Positions 1 to 11,424 of a stretch of 64,000 nucleotides of DNA are shown here, piece by piece. A program made the translations under genes and the position numbers. The notes below the pieces were generated by a model. It saw only the letters and a program-made list of their open reading frames with translations, had not been told where the DNA came from and ran no database searches. Each line of letters begins with the position of its first letter. Position 1 is the stretch's first letter. This DNA is from Parasponia andersonii (taxonomy: Eukaryota; Streptophyta; Magnoliopsida; Rosales; Cannabaceae). The stretch spans positions 479,421 through 543,420 of the forward strand of contig JXTB01000228.1 in the NCBI GenBank assembly GCA_002914805.1, given 5' to 3'.

Positions 1-289
1 GTGATCTGGAATATTTTGACCTTTTTTATTATTTAAAATAAATAAACTCTCTTTCACAGGATAGGTTTCCTGGTGAGTGCGAATATAGTTGGGAAGTACC
101 CAATTTATTAAAATGTCAGACTACTTAGAAAAAAACAATCAGGTGATTTTCTATTCTATTTTATTATTATTATTATTGATATCTGAACTAGGTAGGAAGT
201 GAATATTTCCTAAAATAAAATTGCCACTAATGCCCTTACATTTCTTCGATTTAGGACTTTTTTGAGTTTTGCTTTGATGTGGTACATAC

Positions 290-1220
290 CGTCTAAGAAA
301 TTTCCAAGCTTCTCCAAGTTACCGGCAATTAGTTTGTGAAACTCCACACCGATCCACACTGGGCGAATTAAAATGCAAATAACAACAGTGGTAAAAGTAC
401 CAATCATGATTGCGTTAAGCCTTGTAAGTGCTAAGTCGATCACCTCGTCGTCCCGATAAGCCGAAACCGATACCAAGGAGAATGTCAATATGAATATCAT
501 CAGTCCATAGTCATATCTCGCCTTCATTTCCGGAAAGAATCTCAAAAATGTCACCACGGCAGCTGCATAAGAAATAATGCTTCAATATCCTAAGTAATAT
601 CTTCTTCCTTTTCCAAAAATAAAATAAAATAAAATAATTGTATGTATGATCAAATGTGATAAACATATATATATATATACCTATTATAAAGACAAAGAGA
701 GCGAGAAGTAAGGGTTCTCGACTCTCTCCAGAAAGAGTTGCTATACAATGAGTTCCAACGCCAAGAGCACCGGCAACTAATGTTGCCAATACTCTATTAA
801 AACCTTTACCAAGTGTTGCTCCTGGAAAAAAAAAATAGAATAAAATCATTAGTATGTGGGAAGAAGATCGATGAGTCACGTATGAGAATGCACATTACAA
901 CATGAGATTTTAATTAAATTAATTCACTTTATATTTATGTAGATCGATCACTAAATCTCACCAACAGAAAACTCAAAGACAACAACAACAGTTAAAACTG
1001 CCCACATCGCGGCAACCCCAAAGCCATCATAGAGCGGTTTGAAGTAGTAGAACAAGGACACTGATGTGATAGCTAACCCTACTTTAAATGAATGAACAAT
1101 CCTTCTCGGATCCTCTTCTCCTAATTTCTTTAGTTTCAATGAAAACTGTACTACTTTTCCCCATAACTTGCAAAAAATACAAAGGTGTGTTCCAGAATTT
1201 TGTTGACAAGGAGAAGCCAT
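290..1220 (-). CDS. ALMT: Aluminium-activated malate transporter, 5' part (exons 1-3)
   Basis: ALMT proteins are plasma- or vacuolar-membrane anion channels that export malate and other anions. Three minus-strand exons are visible. Exon 1 (1220-962) starts at an ATG (MASPCQQN) and includes the family segment VHSFKVGLAITSVSLFYY and the helix WAVLTVVVVFEF. Exon 2 (821-681) begins at a TTTTTCCAG acceptor and restores VGATLGKGFNRVLATL across the junction. Exon 3 (562-290) restores AAVVTFLRFFPEMKARYDYG and contains the membrane segment IGTFTTVVICILIRPVWIG. Donors are GTGAG, GTATA and GTATG, and the phases agree across both junctions. About 224 residues are covered, against 450-550 usual for the family, so the C-terminal half lies left of the window. 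I could not place exon 4 in bases 1-289. The member of the family cannot be decided from this part. Confidence 0.93.
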
Positions 1221-3400
1221 CTTTAATAGGAGAAAACAAAGTCTAAAATTACTGGTTAGTGGGATAGATTGAGTAGTAGGAGAGGATTGATCTCTCTCTC
1301 TACATGTATTGATCTATATATATATATGGAACTATATATTACATATAAGACATATATATTGTTTATATATAACTAGCTATATAAATGTTTAAATCTATGA
1401 TATTGTATATAATTTAAGTGTGAAATATCAGCCTAGGCTGATCAAATACGGACAATATTTAGTACGCGGTGAACATGGTAAAATTAATAGGAAAGACTAA
1501 AATATCGGTTCCTGTGTGTATAGATTTGGTTTTTAAATGAATATTAATACCTTGATATGAGAGAAAAAAATATTAAGGAAAAATCCAAAAAATTCCAACT
1601 AGATAGGCACTCAAGAAACTTTTAATACCGCGTTCAACAAATCTAAACCTAAAAAATTTTATTAAACGAAAGAAAAATATACAAAAAAAAAAAAATCATT
1701 TGAAAATACAAGCAAGCTAACAGAGCAATAAAAACAATTTTCAAGTTGCGCCATTGTAAAAACCTTACTAGTAAAAACCTAGTGAGAATCGTGTACGTCA
1801 GCTATAGTAAATTAGTAATTATGGAAGGGCAATAATAGATAAAAACTAGTTGCATCCCCAAATATTTAGGATTCGGAATTTACAATCCAATTTTATAATA
1901 TTTTAAGTTTTTCGGTTAATGAGCGAACGACACAGAGCACGTGATTGAGGCCAAAGGGCGTCACTGATGTCGGAGTCAAAACAAGAATCAAATTAGGCCA
2001 GCTACACTGACGCGGTAATGTATAGTACGGCAGTATCATTCTTTTCTTGGCTTTCTTAATTTATCCTATATTTATTTGCGTTATAATTACTTTACGAAAT
2101 AAAATATAGTTTTGTTCTCTTGCCTTCCGATTTCGGTGATGTTGTTTACAAGAACGAAGTTAAATTTAATGAAATTTCCTTCCAGATTTATAATTGAATA
2201 AGGTGTCTTTATAGGTAGCAATTAGTATACGTTAAAAGAAAGACATATATAATGAATAGTAACCAATTGTATGTTGTCTAATGTCACAATATTATTTTTT
2301 CAAGATAATTAAATGGTTTATTACCACATAATATAAATTTGATTTATTACCAAATCTAAAGTTGGTAAATCTGCATAATCTATAGTTGCATCTTACACAA
2401 ACTTCCTCAATACTACATAATTAAATACGCTGATATATTACCACGTAAGTATATGTGGCTATATAGGACATTGTTGGTAGTTAAAAAAATAACAATAAAT
2501 TAACATATAGCTTTGCACCAAATAAATTTCCCCAGTCAACAACGGGCCGGATATCGAAGATACAGGCATTGTACACAACAATATATTTATTAACACATCT
2601 TTTCATTTATTGTCACATATGTAGGTAGTATACAGCTACAACCATATATTTATTGAACTTGCCTGGCTGTAAGTCCATGCAAAATTGCAAATATACAAAA
2701 ATGACCTAAATATATAGAAATGCATATAGACAGGAACTTCTTCAAACTTGTCAGCATATTTTAATCATTTAGATACGAACTTCTTGAACCTTGTCACCAT
2801 ATTCGTACATAAATTATTCAAAACCATGAGGGGCACATAAAACTAAATAAAATATTTATATGCATGACCAAATTAATGATAGTTCGTTTGTATCGATGTC
2901 TATGAGATAACTTAAAAATTACTCGTAGAACTAAAAAATTAATAAACATACCTTCTTGGAAATCAAAGAATGAAAGTTCAAGTTCTAATTATATTCTGAT
3001 ACAAAATAAAACTGATTACATAAACAATAGTGCTCGTGAGATGGGTCTTCAGGTGCTTTGAGAGGCGGAAGATAGGGAAGGTTAAGATCAGAAGAGAAGA
3101 ATGTTGTCGGTTAATTGATAGAAGCCTAAGAAAAAGCATAGTATATATCTCTGAAAGAGACTCAAAGCACATCTTCGTGGAAAGAAACTGAAACTTCCAT
3201 TAAAGTCCTCTTTTGCTTTTGGGAACTTTTTACTTTAATACCATTTGTATTTTTTTTTTTTCTGGGTCATTTTCTTAGAAGTTCTTTTTTTTTTTCTTTT
3301 TCATTTTTTTTTCTCCCTTTTCAGCTAGTGTTAGTTTTGCCTTATGCGTATCCTAACACTATTCACAAGTATTCGCACACTCAAATTCTCTATTCGCATA
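1221..3400. other. AT-rich upstream spacer of the ALMT gene
   Basis: This holds the ALMT leader and promoter side on the minus strand, with a short CT run near 1290-1302 and TA-rich stretches at 1314-1325. The rest is AT-rich, rich in stops in all frames, and shows no convincing exon. The 64-codon minus-strand ORF at 2978-3172 has no recognisable domain and was not accepted as a gene. Confidence 0.5.
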
Positions 3401-4800
3401 AAAATTTTTAGCCTTCCTTCGAATGTATATTTACTACATTAAGTACATGGGATGTACACATTATTGGAATCATTTCTAACAGTTCAGTTCTTGTACAATC
3501 CTCATTTTCAACATACTAACAGTAGAAAATTTCTAACTTTTCTTAGCAAGGCCTTACTTTCTAAAACAGTTTCTATAATTTCCTTTTTTCCTAAAATAGG
3601 GGCATTTTTGAACTTTTTACTTTTTACTTTTCTCTAAAACTCAGGAGACAGTTGGCAATATTTTATGAATTGTATGCACATGTATTAGAAACAAAAGGAT
3701 GTATATGTACTACAAACAAAAGATCGCATAAAGATAACGCACAAACAATAGTAAAAACAAGTCTACTAAATCTACAAACCGTACCCAAGTACATAAATTA
3801 GGTCTCGTCTAGTCAAAATATCTATATGTACGATATCAGAATTGGGCTTCTGCTTCAGTTCACAAGTATTTTTACTCATCCATATCCTTGTATACAATAC
3901 AAAATTACTGTGAGCCACAGTTCAGTAAATAAATTTATGCATATAATACCACTTAATTAAAATGTACTTATATGCATCTTCATGCATTTTTAAAAACTTT
4001 AATTACAAAAACTCTTCTTTCCCCCCTTTTATCTCAGTGCACTTTGTTCAATCTAACTATTGCCTATAAGGCTACCTCAAAATGACATACTACATCGCAT
4101 GGGTTCTCTTTCGGGTAGTCATCACTACATCGGGGCTCATTATTTGTACGTTACTCCCTCGTTCTTCCTCGAGCTCAAGAATTAAGGTGTCCCTTCTTCA
4201 CTGCAGTATTATCGTCATCTCATAAAAAGAAGAGATTGGGTGTAATTTCTTGTCTTACCTTATTTTATTTCAATTCGTAAGTCGAGCTTAAGATGTAAGA
4301 TGGCTCTCGTCAATTTAACTTCTGACTAGATGTGGCATAACTTCTCTTATGCCCCTTAGGTTAAGTGATGCCCTATAGGTCGGCAATCATAGCCTCACTT
4401 TAGTGATGCTATGTAGGTCGGCAATCATAACCTTACTCTAAACCTCTGTCAAAACTTACTTTCTTGCCTTTCTAAAATAATGGAACAAAACTTACAAGCT
4501 TTTTATACTATTTAATCTTTTTATAGCTTCTCATAGATTTTCATAAAAACTAGTTAAGGAATTCATAAAATATCGTCGTGAATATCTTTAGAAAATGTGC
4601 ATAGTCTCGTAACTTTGAAAATAAGCAACATCTTTGCTTGTGTCATGCATGCATGTTGATAATGAAATACAATTATATATATTCACATATTCCAAGCACA
4701 ATTTAACTTATAACGGAATCAGAACTTACGCATAATATTTATTTTTTCTATTGCAGTTGATTACTTATGTGAAAACCTTGATTTTAATTAAGGATAAAAA
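3400..4800. repeat. Decayed repeat region with a 37-bp tandem pair
   Basis: There is no gene here. Around 4366-4436 a unit containing GTAGGTCGGCAATCATA occurs twice in tandem, about 37 bp apart. The same architecture, a short tandem unit in a long AT-rich non-coding block, is seen in the LTR-like copies at 36387-36435 and 20910-20980. I infer that this may be an old LTR of a related family, but no ends could be fixed. Confidence 0.3.
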
Positions 4801-5236
4801 TATAATTTTATTTAAGGGATGTTTTTGTATTTTTGCAATAAGGGAATTGAATAACCAAAATGTCTGGACTGTATATGGACAATTTTGTGGATAGGTTCAT
4901 AGGTCTAAAGTAAAAAAAAAAAATATTGTCAAAAGAAGGGTAGAAAAGAAAAAAAAAAAAAAGGCTTAAGTGAAGAAGAATTTGAGAAATAGGGGCCAAA
5001 AATTGAATTTGTTAGAAATCCACTCAAGCCAGCAAATCAAGCCACGTGGTCGCTATCTATAGTGGCCATATCTTTGCTTATAATTCCCTCCAGCGCCTTA
5101 CTCTTCCTCTCACAAGAGCTCCATTGCCAAAGCTCTCTGTCGTAATTTCAACTCCGGCACTGCCACTCGTCGTCGCTGACATGCTTGCCCGTACAAACCA
5201 CCAGCCGCCGATGTAGCTAGTCTCACCAGTCCCGTC

Positions 5237-5540
5237 TGTTGGAGCAAATTTCTCACCAGCCATCCACGTGTCTCAAACTGCTGATACTGTATTCTCCAAC
5301 TGTCCACGTGTCCTTGTTGTCCCAAAGTACTCTGAACTCCAAGCAGGGTCAGAGAGGCAGAGGTGGTTACCTGCAAAGACTCTCCGATATTTAAGTCAGT
5401 AGTTTATCTTTGATACAGGGTAGCAAGGAAAAATTTCAGTATAAATATATATTTGTTTCTTGCTCATAAGCTTTCTTTATATATTTTCTTTTTGTAAGCG
5501 TACATGCCCCTCTCGGGAATGCATGGCTCTTATATAAATA
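5237..5540 (-). repeat. Left LTR (3' LTR) of the Tat element, visible part
   Basis: The LTR starts at TGTTGGAG and is homologous to 17014-17100 for its first 90 bp or so. Read on the minus strand it carries TATATAAAGAAAGC (5470-5483) and a second TATA-like TATTTATATAAG at 5529-5540, as expected of an LTR promoter. The outer limit of this LTR is hidden by the N run at 5541-5581 or lies beyond it. After the gap, a segment beginning ACCCCC and continuing CTGTC(A/G)AGGTAAGGG is present twice (from 5582 and from 5645), so the LTR may continue there. Confidence 0.75.
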
Positions 5541-5581
5541 NNNNNNNNNNNNNNNNNNNNNNNNNNNNNNNNNNNNNNNNN
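5541..5581. other. Assembly gap (41 N)
   Basis: A run of unknown bases inside or next to the left LTR. It prevents a firm call of the LTR boundary and the polypurine tract. Confidence 1.
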
Positions 5582-6080
5582 ACCCCCTCAACTGTCGAGG
5601 TAAGGGCCATTGTATTCAGGTGGAAGACCCTTGGGGGTTCCGACCCCCCAGCTGTCAAGGTAAGGGTCGGACTGGGCCGGACTTATCCAGGGTCTGTGAT
5701 GGGCCCGGCCCTAACCTTGGGAAGCCCAATAACCGATTTGGTATCACGTGCGACCCGCGTGGCCTTTAGCTAATCGTTCTTGACAGCTGTCGGATAGTAG
5801 GTCCCATTTGTGACTTGTTCTGCCACTTAATCGTCCACGTGGTGTATGATTTGGGAACGGATCCCACAACTGCCCTCATTTCCCTACTTGATGGATTCGT
5901 ATCTATCAAGTGGGGAAATTGTTTATCCGTTCCTCCAATCCGGGGAATGCACGTGGTTCTCCCCTTACTGATGCAGAGGCATACCATCCCATATTACTAA
6001 ACCTGTTTGAATTTTGAAATTTCGACTGTTTAGTCTTCCTCATTCTCCCCTTTTCTGGAAAAACTCTTCGGCTTCCATTC

Positions 6081-6088
6081 TATAAAAA
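6081..6088 (+). promoter_or_regulatory. TATA box of the antisense ORF
   Basis: TATAAAAA lies on the plus strand 123 bases before the ATG at 6211, followed by a C/T-rich leader. It is on the strand opposite to gag-pol, so the antisense gene appears to have its own promoter rather than using the LTR. Confidence 0.5.
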
Positions 6089-6210
6089 GCCGCAATTGTG
6101 TTCGTTTGCCTCTTGGCAAAATCTTCAACCATTCCAGCCTCGTAAAATCCTAGAGTTTTCACTTCCTTTTCCTCTAAAGACTTTCACTCTTCTAGTCGTG
6201 TTTCGGAACA

Positions 6211-9200
6211 ATGGCTTCAAGTCAAACCCAGGAATTGCACCCTATTGTGGATTTAGAGCTAGTTTCACAGAGGAGGCAGCTCTGTCTCCCTGGAGGAGTG
6301 ACGTTGCAACGGGTTGAGGGTCCTGCGGACTGGTACCTTCGTCCTTGCGCCCCTGAGGGTTCCATCGTCCTGGGCATGAAGCATCTAGACTGGCTGCGAT
6401 TCCCTCTTCCTCCCTTAATCCACCAATTCTTAGCTCTGACAGGAATCCATCCGATTCAGCTGAATGCAAATGGGATCATGATTCTGATGGGGCTTTCTGC
6501 CCTGTCAGTTTTCTATAACATGCATATTGACCTGGAGGTGGTCTTTTATGCTTGTAAGCTTATTCTCATCCCCAAGAAGGGCTCCTACCCCATCTTCTAC
6601 CTCCAACCACTGCCAGGGCGTCATATCTTTTGGGGGTTGCCGTAGTCAGTCAAACAATGGGACTCTCACGAGTCCCGCCAGGCTATATGCTGTTGGAGGG
6701 GCGTGGTGCTCCCCTTGGGTGAACGGAGAGTATTTCCAAGTCCCCTCAACCTTCCTGCAGAGTAAATGTTAGGTCGTGATCTTTGGGTCTGCATCTTTTC
6801 CCGATATTATTGCTCATGTTATTTTGTCTTGTGCAGCCTCAGCAGAAGAAAACAGGTTCGAGCCGCATTTGTCAGCAGGGTGGCTCAAAGGTCTGGAGGG
6901 GATCATAATCTTCGGCTCTCTGGGGGAATGCGGGCACATTCATGTCGTCCTCAACCCCCTAATGATGAACCTGATGCCCAGGATGGTTTCATACCTCCCA
7001 TTCCCCTTGGATACCTGGGTCATCACCAAACATCTGTGGAGCCGACTCGACGCCTCTATCCTGAATAGATTTCGCCGGGACGAAAATGACCGGATCACCA
7101 TGGCGAGTCGGCAGGTTACGGCTTCAACCCAGTTGGCAGGAACTGATGATCTGGTGGCACCATCCAACCCCGAGCTCGAGGAGGCCATGAGACTTGCGGC
7201 CGAGGAGTGCGTCAGGCTCCGTAAGGAAGAAAACGCCGCTCCCAAGAGGGCTAGGGGTAAGTTTATTTTCACATCTTTGAGTCCTTGTGGGTCGGATTGT
7301 GTCTGCGAGCTAATCTCATTATTTATTTTTCACAAGTTCTGAGACAAGCCCGTCAGCTAGCCCCTCACCCGTCAAGGGGGAGCTGCGGCATCTAAAGCTC
7401 ACGCCAAGGCACCCGCTGGCCGGCGTCTCGTGGTGCTTTCGATAGGAGAAAAGCCAGCGGTCCCCCGCTCTGACGCAGGTAGATCTCCATCCAGGGGACC
7501 GTCTGCAACCCAGATCGTGCGCGGGGAAGAGATAGCGCCGAGTCCGACTGGGGGCTCTGCTGTAGTGATCTCGTCCACCCTTAACTCTGGTTCGAAATCG
7601 AGTACTGTTAGCCTCAGTGGAGAGATCGCCGAGCTCAGCGGGGGAGCTCCGAGATTGAAATCCAAACTATCTTCCCCTCCCCCGGTCCCTACAAAGCGGC
7701 AACGTGAGGTCGGCTCATCCAACGAGGAAGAGGGTCAGGTAGAGAAGAGGGGCAGGGTCGCCCCCTCGTTTGACAGTGACGATGATGGGGCGATGCTGAC
7801 CCTTCTAAGGAGAAAACGGTCAGTACACAGTGACTTTCCCAGAGGAGGCGCACCTCCTCCCACCGTGGCCGATGACGTTCCTGATAATACCGGACTTCCC
7901 TCAGTCCCTATTGCCATTGCATTAGAGGCGTGCCCGGTGGGCGGAGAGGGTGCCCATGCGGCTAGTAGGGCGGGGCCGTGTTCCCCGGGTGTGGGTGATA
8001 CCTAAAGGGAGGGCCCATCCACGGAACCGGAGCTAGAGGCGCTCACGTCGGAGAATGTCGAGCTCATCACCACCCGCACCTTCGCGCAGATTTGTTACAC
8101 TTTGTTACGTTTATGTTTTTCAACATCTTTGCTAAATGCTGACTCCCCCCTTTGTTGTTTGACTTGCAGCTGTCTGCCATCCAGCCCTTCTACTCTTATC
8201 GCGTCAGGAATCTGACCAAGGAGCTGAGTTCCCGTTCTACACTGGCCGAGCACAGCGAGGCCGCCCTCGCCGAATTGAGGTCCGACTTTGACATATATCG
8301 GAGCCTCAAGTTGGCAAGGGTCAGCAGCACAGTGGCTCATGCTCTGAGTGTCGAGAGGACCAGATACGAAGAGCTGGCTGCGAGACTGGCTCAGGCAGAG
8401 ACTGACAAACTTGCCCAATCCAAAGCCGCCAGATTGGCCCAGGGCGAGCTGAGGATCAAGGAGCAAGAGCTACAGAGTGCAGGGGCAGAGATGGGATTGG
8501 CCTTCATTGCTCATGACTAGGCTGTTGAGGACGCCAAGGAAGTGAGAAAAGCCGAAGCGACAGCCAAGCTAGAGGCCCACGCTCTGCAACGCAGACTTGA
8601 CTGGTCCTATGAGATAAACCAATATCTCTTTTTGGACCACAAAAAGCTGATGGGTGCTCAGGTGGAGATATCTCGTAAACACTGCGAGGACCTCGCTGGT
8701 ATTAACTCTTTATTAGTCGACTTATCACAGCGGCAGGCAGAGCTTAGGTTGGCGGCGCTGAAGAATAGGCTAGCGGACGTGGAGAAATTAAAGATAAGGT
8801 ACTAGAGGTAGGTGGACGTCCTTTCTGCAGAAAGCTATAGGTCTAGCTAGGAGAATAGAGAGTTTGAAAACTACGCTGAGGTGATGACGCCAGACCAATT
8901 TGACAATCAGAAAGGTGTCGAGAGGGACCATTACTCCATCAAGCAATATATGCAGCAGCTCGGGCACGAGATCAGTATCATGTACCAAGCCGACGTGCTG
9001 GAGATGCTTGCCACGGAAAAGGACGGGCCTTCAACATCTGCTCCTGGTGCCATAGAGCTTGTCCCCGCTTCTGGTCCGCCAGATCGAACTTCGGAAGCCT
9101 TTGATATTCAGCCTAGCCTTGGGGTCTCTACTGGTGAAGGGTCTGACACGGTCATTGTATCTAGTGACGAATCTGACCCTGCCACGCCACCCTCCACCGG

Positions 9201-9252
9201 GGCTGGTCCAAGCACTGGGATTGGCCGCGCTCCTATGGACGGAGGTAACTAG
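6211..9252 (+). pseudogene. Antisense accessory ORF of Tat element, 'putative gypsy type transposon' protein
   Basis: This spliced plus-strand coding unit lies inside the retrotransposon, opposite in direction to gag-pol. Exon 1 begins at ATG 6211. Residues about 45-120, including LDWLRFPLPPLIHQFLAL and GIMILMGLSALSVFYN, match the domain known as Transposase_28 (putative gypsy type transposon, PF04195). An in-frame TAG at 6643-6645 is followed by more sequence open in the same frame. Likely introns are 6762-6836 (ending TTGTGCAG) and about 7256-7337 (GTAAGT to CACAAG), with another ending in a TTGCAG at 8164-8169. Later exons encode an acidic, Ser/Pro-rich part (7430-8005) and a long Ala/Glu/Leu-rich coiled coil (8170-8805), then a tail to a stop at 9250-9252. 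Stops at 8518 and 8803 show decay. The function of such proteins is unknown. Confidence 0.75.
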
Positions 9253-9301
9253 GGTCTCTAACCTTATACATTTGTAATGCTGACCTTCGTTGTAATCCTT
9301 C

Positions 9302-9312
9302 AAACAAATAAA
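9302..9312 (+). terminator. Probable poly(A) signal of the antisense ORF
   Basis: AACAAATAAAT lies about 50 bases after the stop codon of the antisense ORF, within a T-rich, TTGTAAT-containing 3' end typical of plant genes. With the TATA box at 6081 it makes the antisense ORF a self-contained transcription unit. Confidence 0.4.
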
Positions 9313-9749
9313 TAAGAATCCTGCAATTCTCTTTAGCCTGTTTTCTTTTTCTTTGTTGACCGCGTCTGACTGTCTGTATAAATAATTGTATGGACTCGAT
9401 TTTGGACTATTAGTGAGTCTTCCTTAGGTTATGACTGCAAAGATTAGTTCTGAAGAAAGGGATGCAAGTTTTGAATCATCCGATTTCATGGAGGCATAAC
9501 TCTTGTTACAACTTATTTTGACAGAATTCGACCCGCGCGCATGGCTGGATTTTTCCGACCCCAAGTGGGACCATGCTCGAAACTAGCTCCAAGGGTTGGT
9601 CGACCATTGTTTGAACCCGTCGTTGCAAAGAAAAAGGCCTGGGCTTAGCTCTTACCAGGAACAGACAGGACATTATCACTCCGACGTCTCCTTAAAAGTA
9701 CGCACTAGACCTGTATCCTGCAAGTAGAGTTCATGAGCGCTCACCACCA

Positions 9750-10030
9750 TTGACCGCGTGCTTTGTACTTTTAGGACATAATAAACAGGCTTTAATTTTG
9801 ATTTCTGTCTTCATGTTTTGGTTTGGTTCTGGACTACTTCCAACGGATAGACTCCAAATCCATTCACGCCCTGATCATGCAAAAATAGATCATCCCCTGG
9901 CTAGAGTCTGTTTCTCTTTAGCTCTTTGTGTAGCCAAAACATTCCTTAGGGAGGGTCCACTTCCAACGGGTAGATCTCGACCCTGCTTTCCTTTAGCTCT
10001 TCACGTAGCTAGAAATATTCTTTGGGGGGT
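9750..10030. repeat. Imperfect pair of ~115-130-bp repeats in the retroelement 3' region
   Basis: A segment containing CTTCCAACGG(A/G)TAGA, a TTTAGCTCTT motif and an ATTC(C/T)TT(A/T)GGG motif occurs twice, from about 9837 and about 9959. It precedes the main tandem array and is not coding. The 95-codon ORF here follows the repeat and has no domain. Confidence 0.6.
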
Positions 10031-11030
10031 CTGCTAGCAAGCTTTTGGATTGCACACCCCCTTTTTCGTATGTTTTCTTGGGTCATCGACAAGTGTTTTA
10101 TTGCACGATTCGATTCCCAAAGTACGATCATTTTTTAGGTTTGCTAGCAAGTTTTTGGTGCGCAGTGGTTTACTCTTCGCACATTTTCTCGAGTCATTGA
10201 TGAGCGACGTGAGTCCCAGAGTGCGAGCATTTTCGAGATCTGCTGGTAAGTTTTTGGTTGCACAGCAGTTTACTCTTCGCACGTTTTCTCGGGTCGTTGA
10301 CGAGAGACATGAGTCCCAGAGTGCAAGCGTTTTTTAGGTCTGCTGGCAAGTTTTTGGTTGCACAGTAGTTTCCTCTTCGTACGTTTTCTCGGTCATTGAC
10401 GAGCGACGTGAGTCCCAGAGTGCGAGCATTTTTGAGGTCTGCTAGCAAGTTTTTAGTTGCACAGTAGTTTCCTCTTCGCACGTTTTCTCGGGTCGTCGAC
10501 GAGCGACGTGAGTCCCATAGTGCGGGCGTTTTTTAGGTCTGCTGGCAAGTTTTTGGTTGCACAAGAGTTTCCTCTTCACACGTTTTCTCGGGGCGTCGAC
10601 GAGCGACGTGAGTCCCATAGTACGAGCATTTTTGAGGTCTGCTGGCAAGTTTTTGTTGCATAGTAGTTTCCTCTTCGCACATTTTCTCGGGTCGTCGACG
10701 AGCGATGTGAGTCCCAGAGTGCGAGCGTTTTTGAGGTCTGCTGGCAAATTTTTTGGTTGCACAGCAGTTTCCTCTTCGCACATTTTCTCGGGTCATCGAC
10801 GAGCGACGTGAGTCCCATAGTGCGAGCATTTTTTAGGTCTGTTGGCAAGTTTTTGTTGCGTAGCAGTTTCCTCTTCGCACGTTTTCTCGGGTCATCGACG
10901 AGCGACGTGAGTCCCAGAGTGCGAGCATTTTTTAGGTCTACTGGCAAGTTTTTATTGCGCAGTAGTTTCCTCTTCGCACGTTTTCTCGGGTCGTCGATGA
11001 GCGACGTGAGTCCCAGAGTGCAAGCATTGG
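10030..11030. repeat. Tandem array, ~100-bp unit, about 10 copies
   Basis: Successive copies of GAGTCCCA(G/T)AGTGCGAGC begin at 10211, 10311, 10410, 10510, 10610, 10709, 10810, 10909 and 11008, so the unit is 99-101 bp. A more diverged copy sits near 10111. Other constant parts are TTTTCTCGGGTCGTCGACGA and GGTCTGCTGGCAAGTTTTT. The array lies between the end of pol and the antisense ORF, where Tat elements are known to carry variable tandem repeats that can seed satellite DNA. The array keeps several frames open on both strands simply because the unit is about 100 bp with few stops. These ORFs are not genes. Confidence 0.92.
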
Positions 11031-11424
11031 TTGCGCGAATAGTGCGTATGGTCCGCAACTGTGGAAGCCCCTTTTTCGTGGCAACCTGGTAGTATTTTTA
11101 GCCTGCGCAAACAAAACGTTGGGTCTACCTCTGTGGGCAAACCCTCTTCCATAGCAGCCTGGTATCTTTCCCCTATGTACCTGAAGCATCAGGTCTGTCA
11201 GTGAGGGCAGGCCCTTTTCCGGAAGACCTTAACCTATTCCGGAGTTAAGTTTTATAATAATATGAATGCTTATATGGGTCTCATGCATTAGTAGTGTGTG
11301 GGGTCTGCTGCTGTGGGCAGACCCCAAAGATAAATCTATGTGGAAAAGAGAACATGACCTGTTTAAGATTTAGGCTTTTCAACAACATAGGCATTCACAT
11401 GGTATTACATCATATATATATGCC

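Noticed and set aside
1..140. Minus-strand open stretch, considered as ALMT exon 4
   Set aside because: Its phase does not match the exon 3 donor, and the translation does not resemble the ALMT family.
5078..5376. Minus-strand ORFs of 61 and 88 codons
   Set aside because: They cross the LTR boundary at 5237, so they cannot be one host gene, and they have no domain.
10030..11030. Regular repeats that could suggest a CRISPR array
   Set aside because: The whole 100-bp unit is repeated with no unique spacers, and this is a plant nuclear region.
10034..11189. Many overlapping ORFs of 60-160 codons on both strands
   Set aside because: They are products of the ~100-bp tandem array, which keeps several frames open. 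They repeat the same peptide and have no domain.
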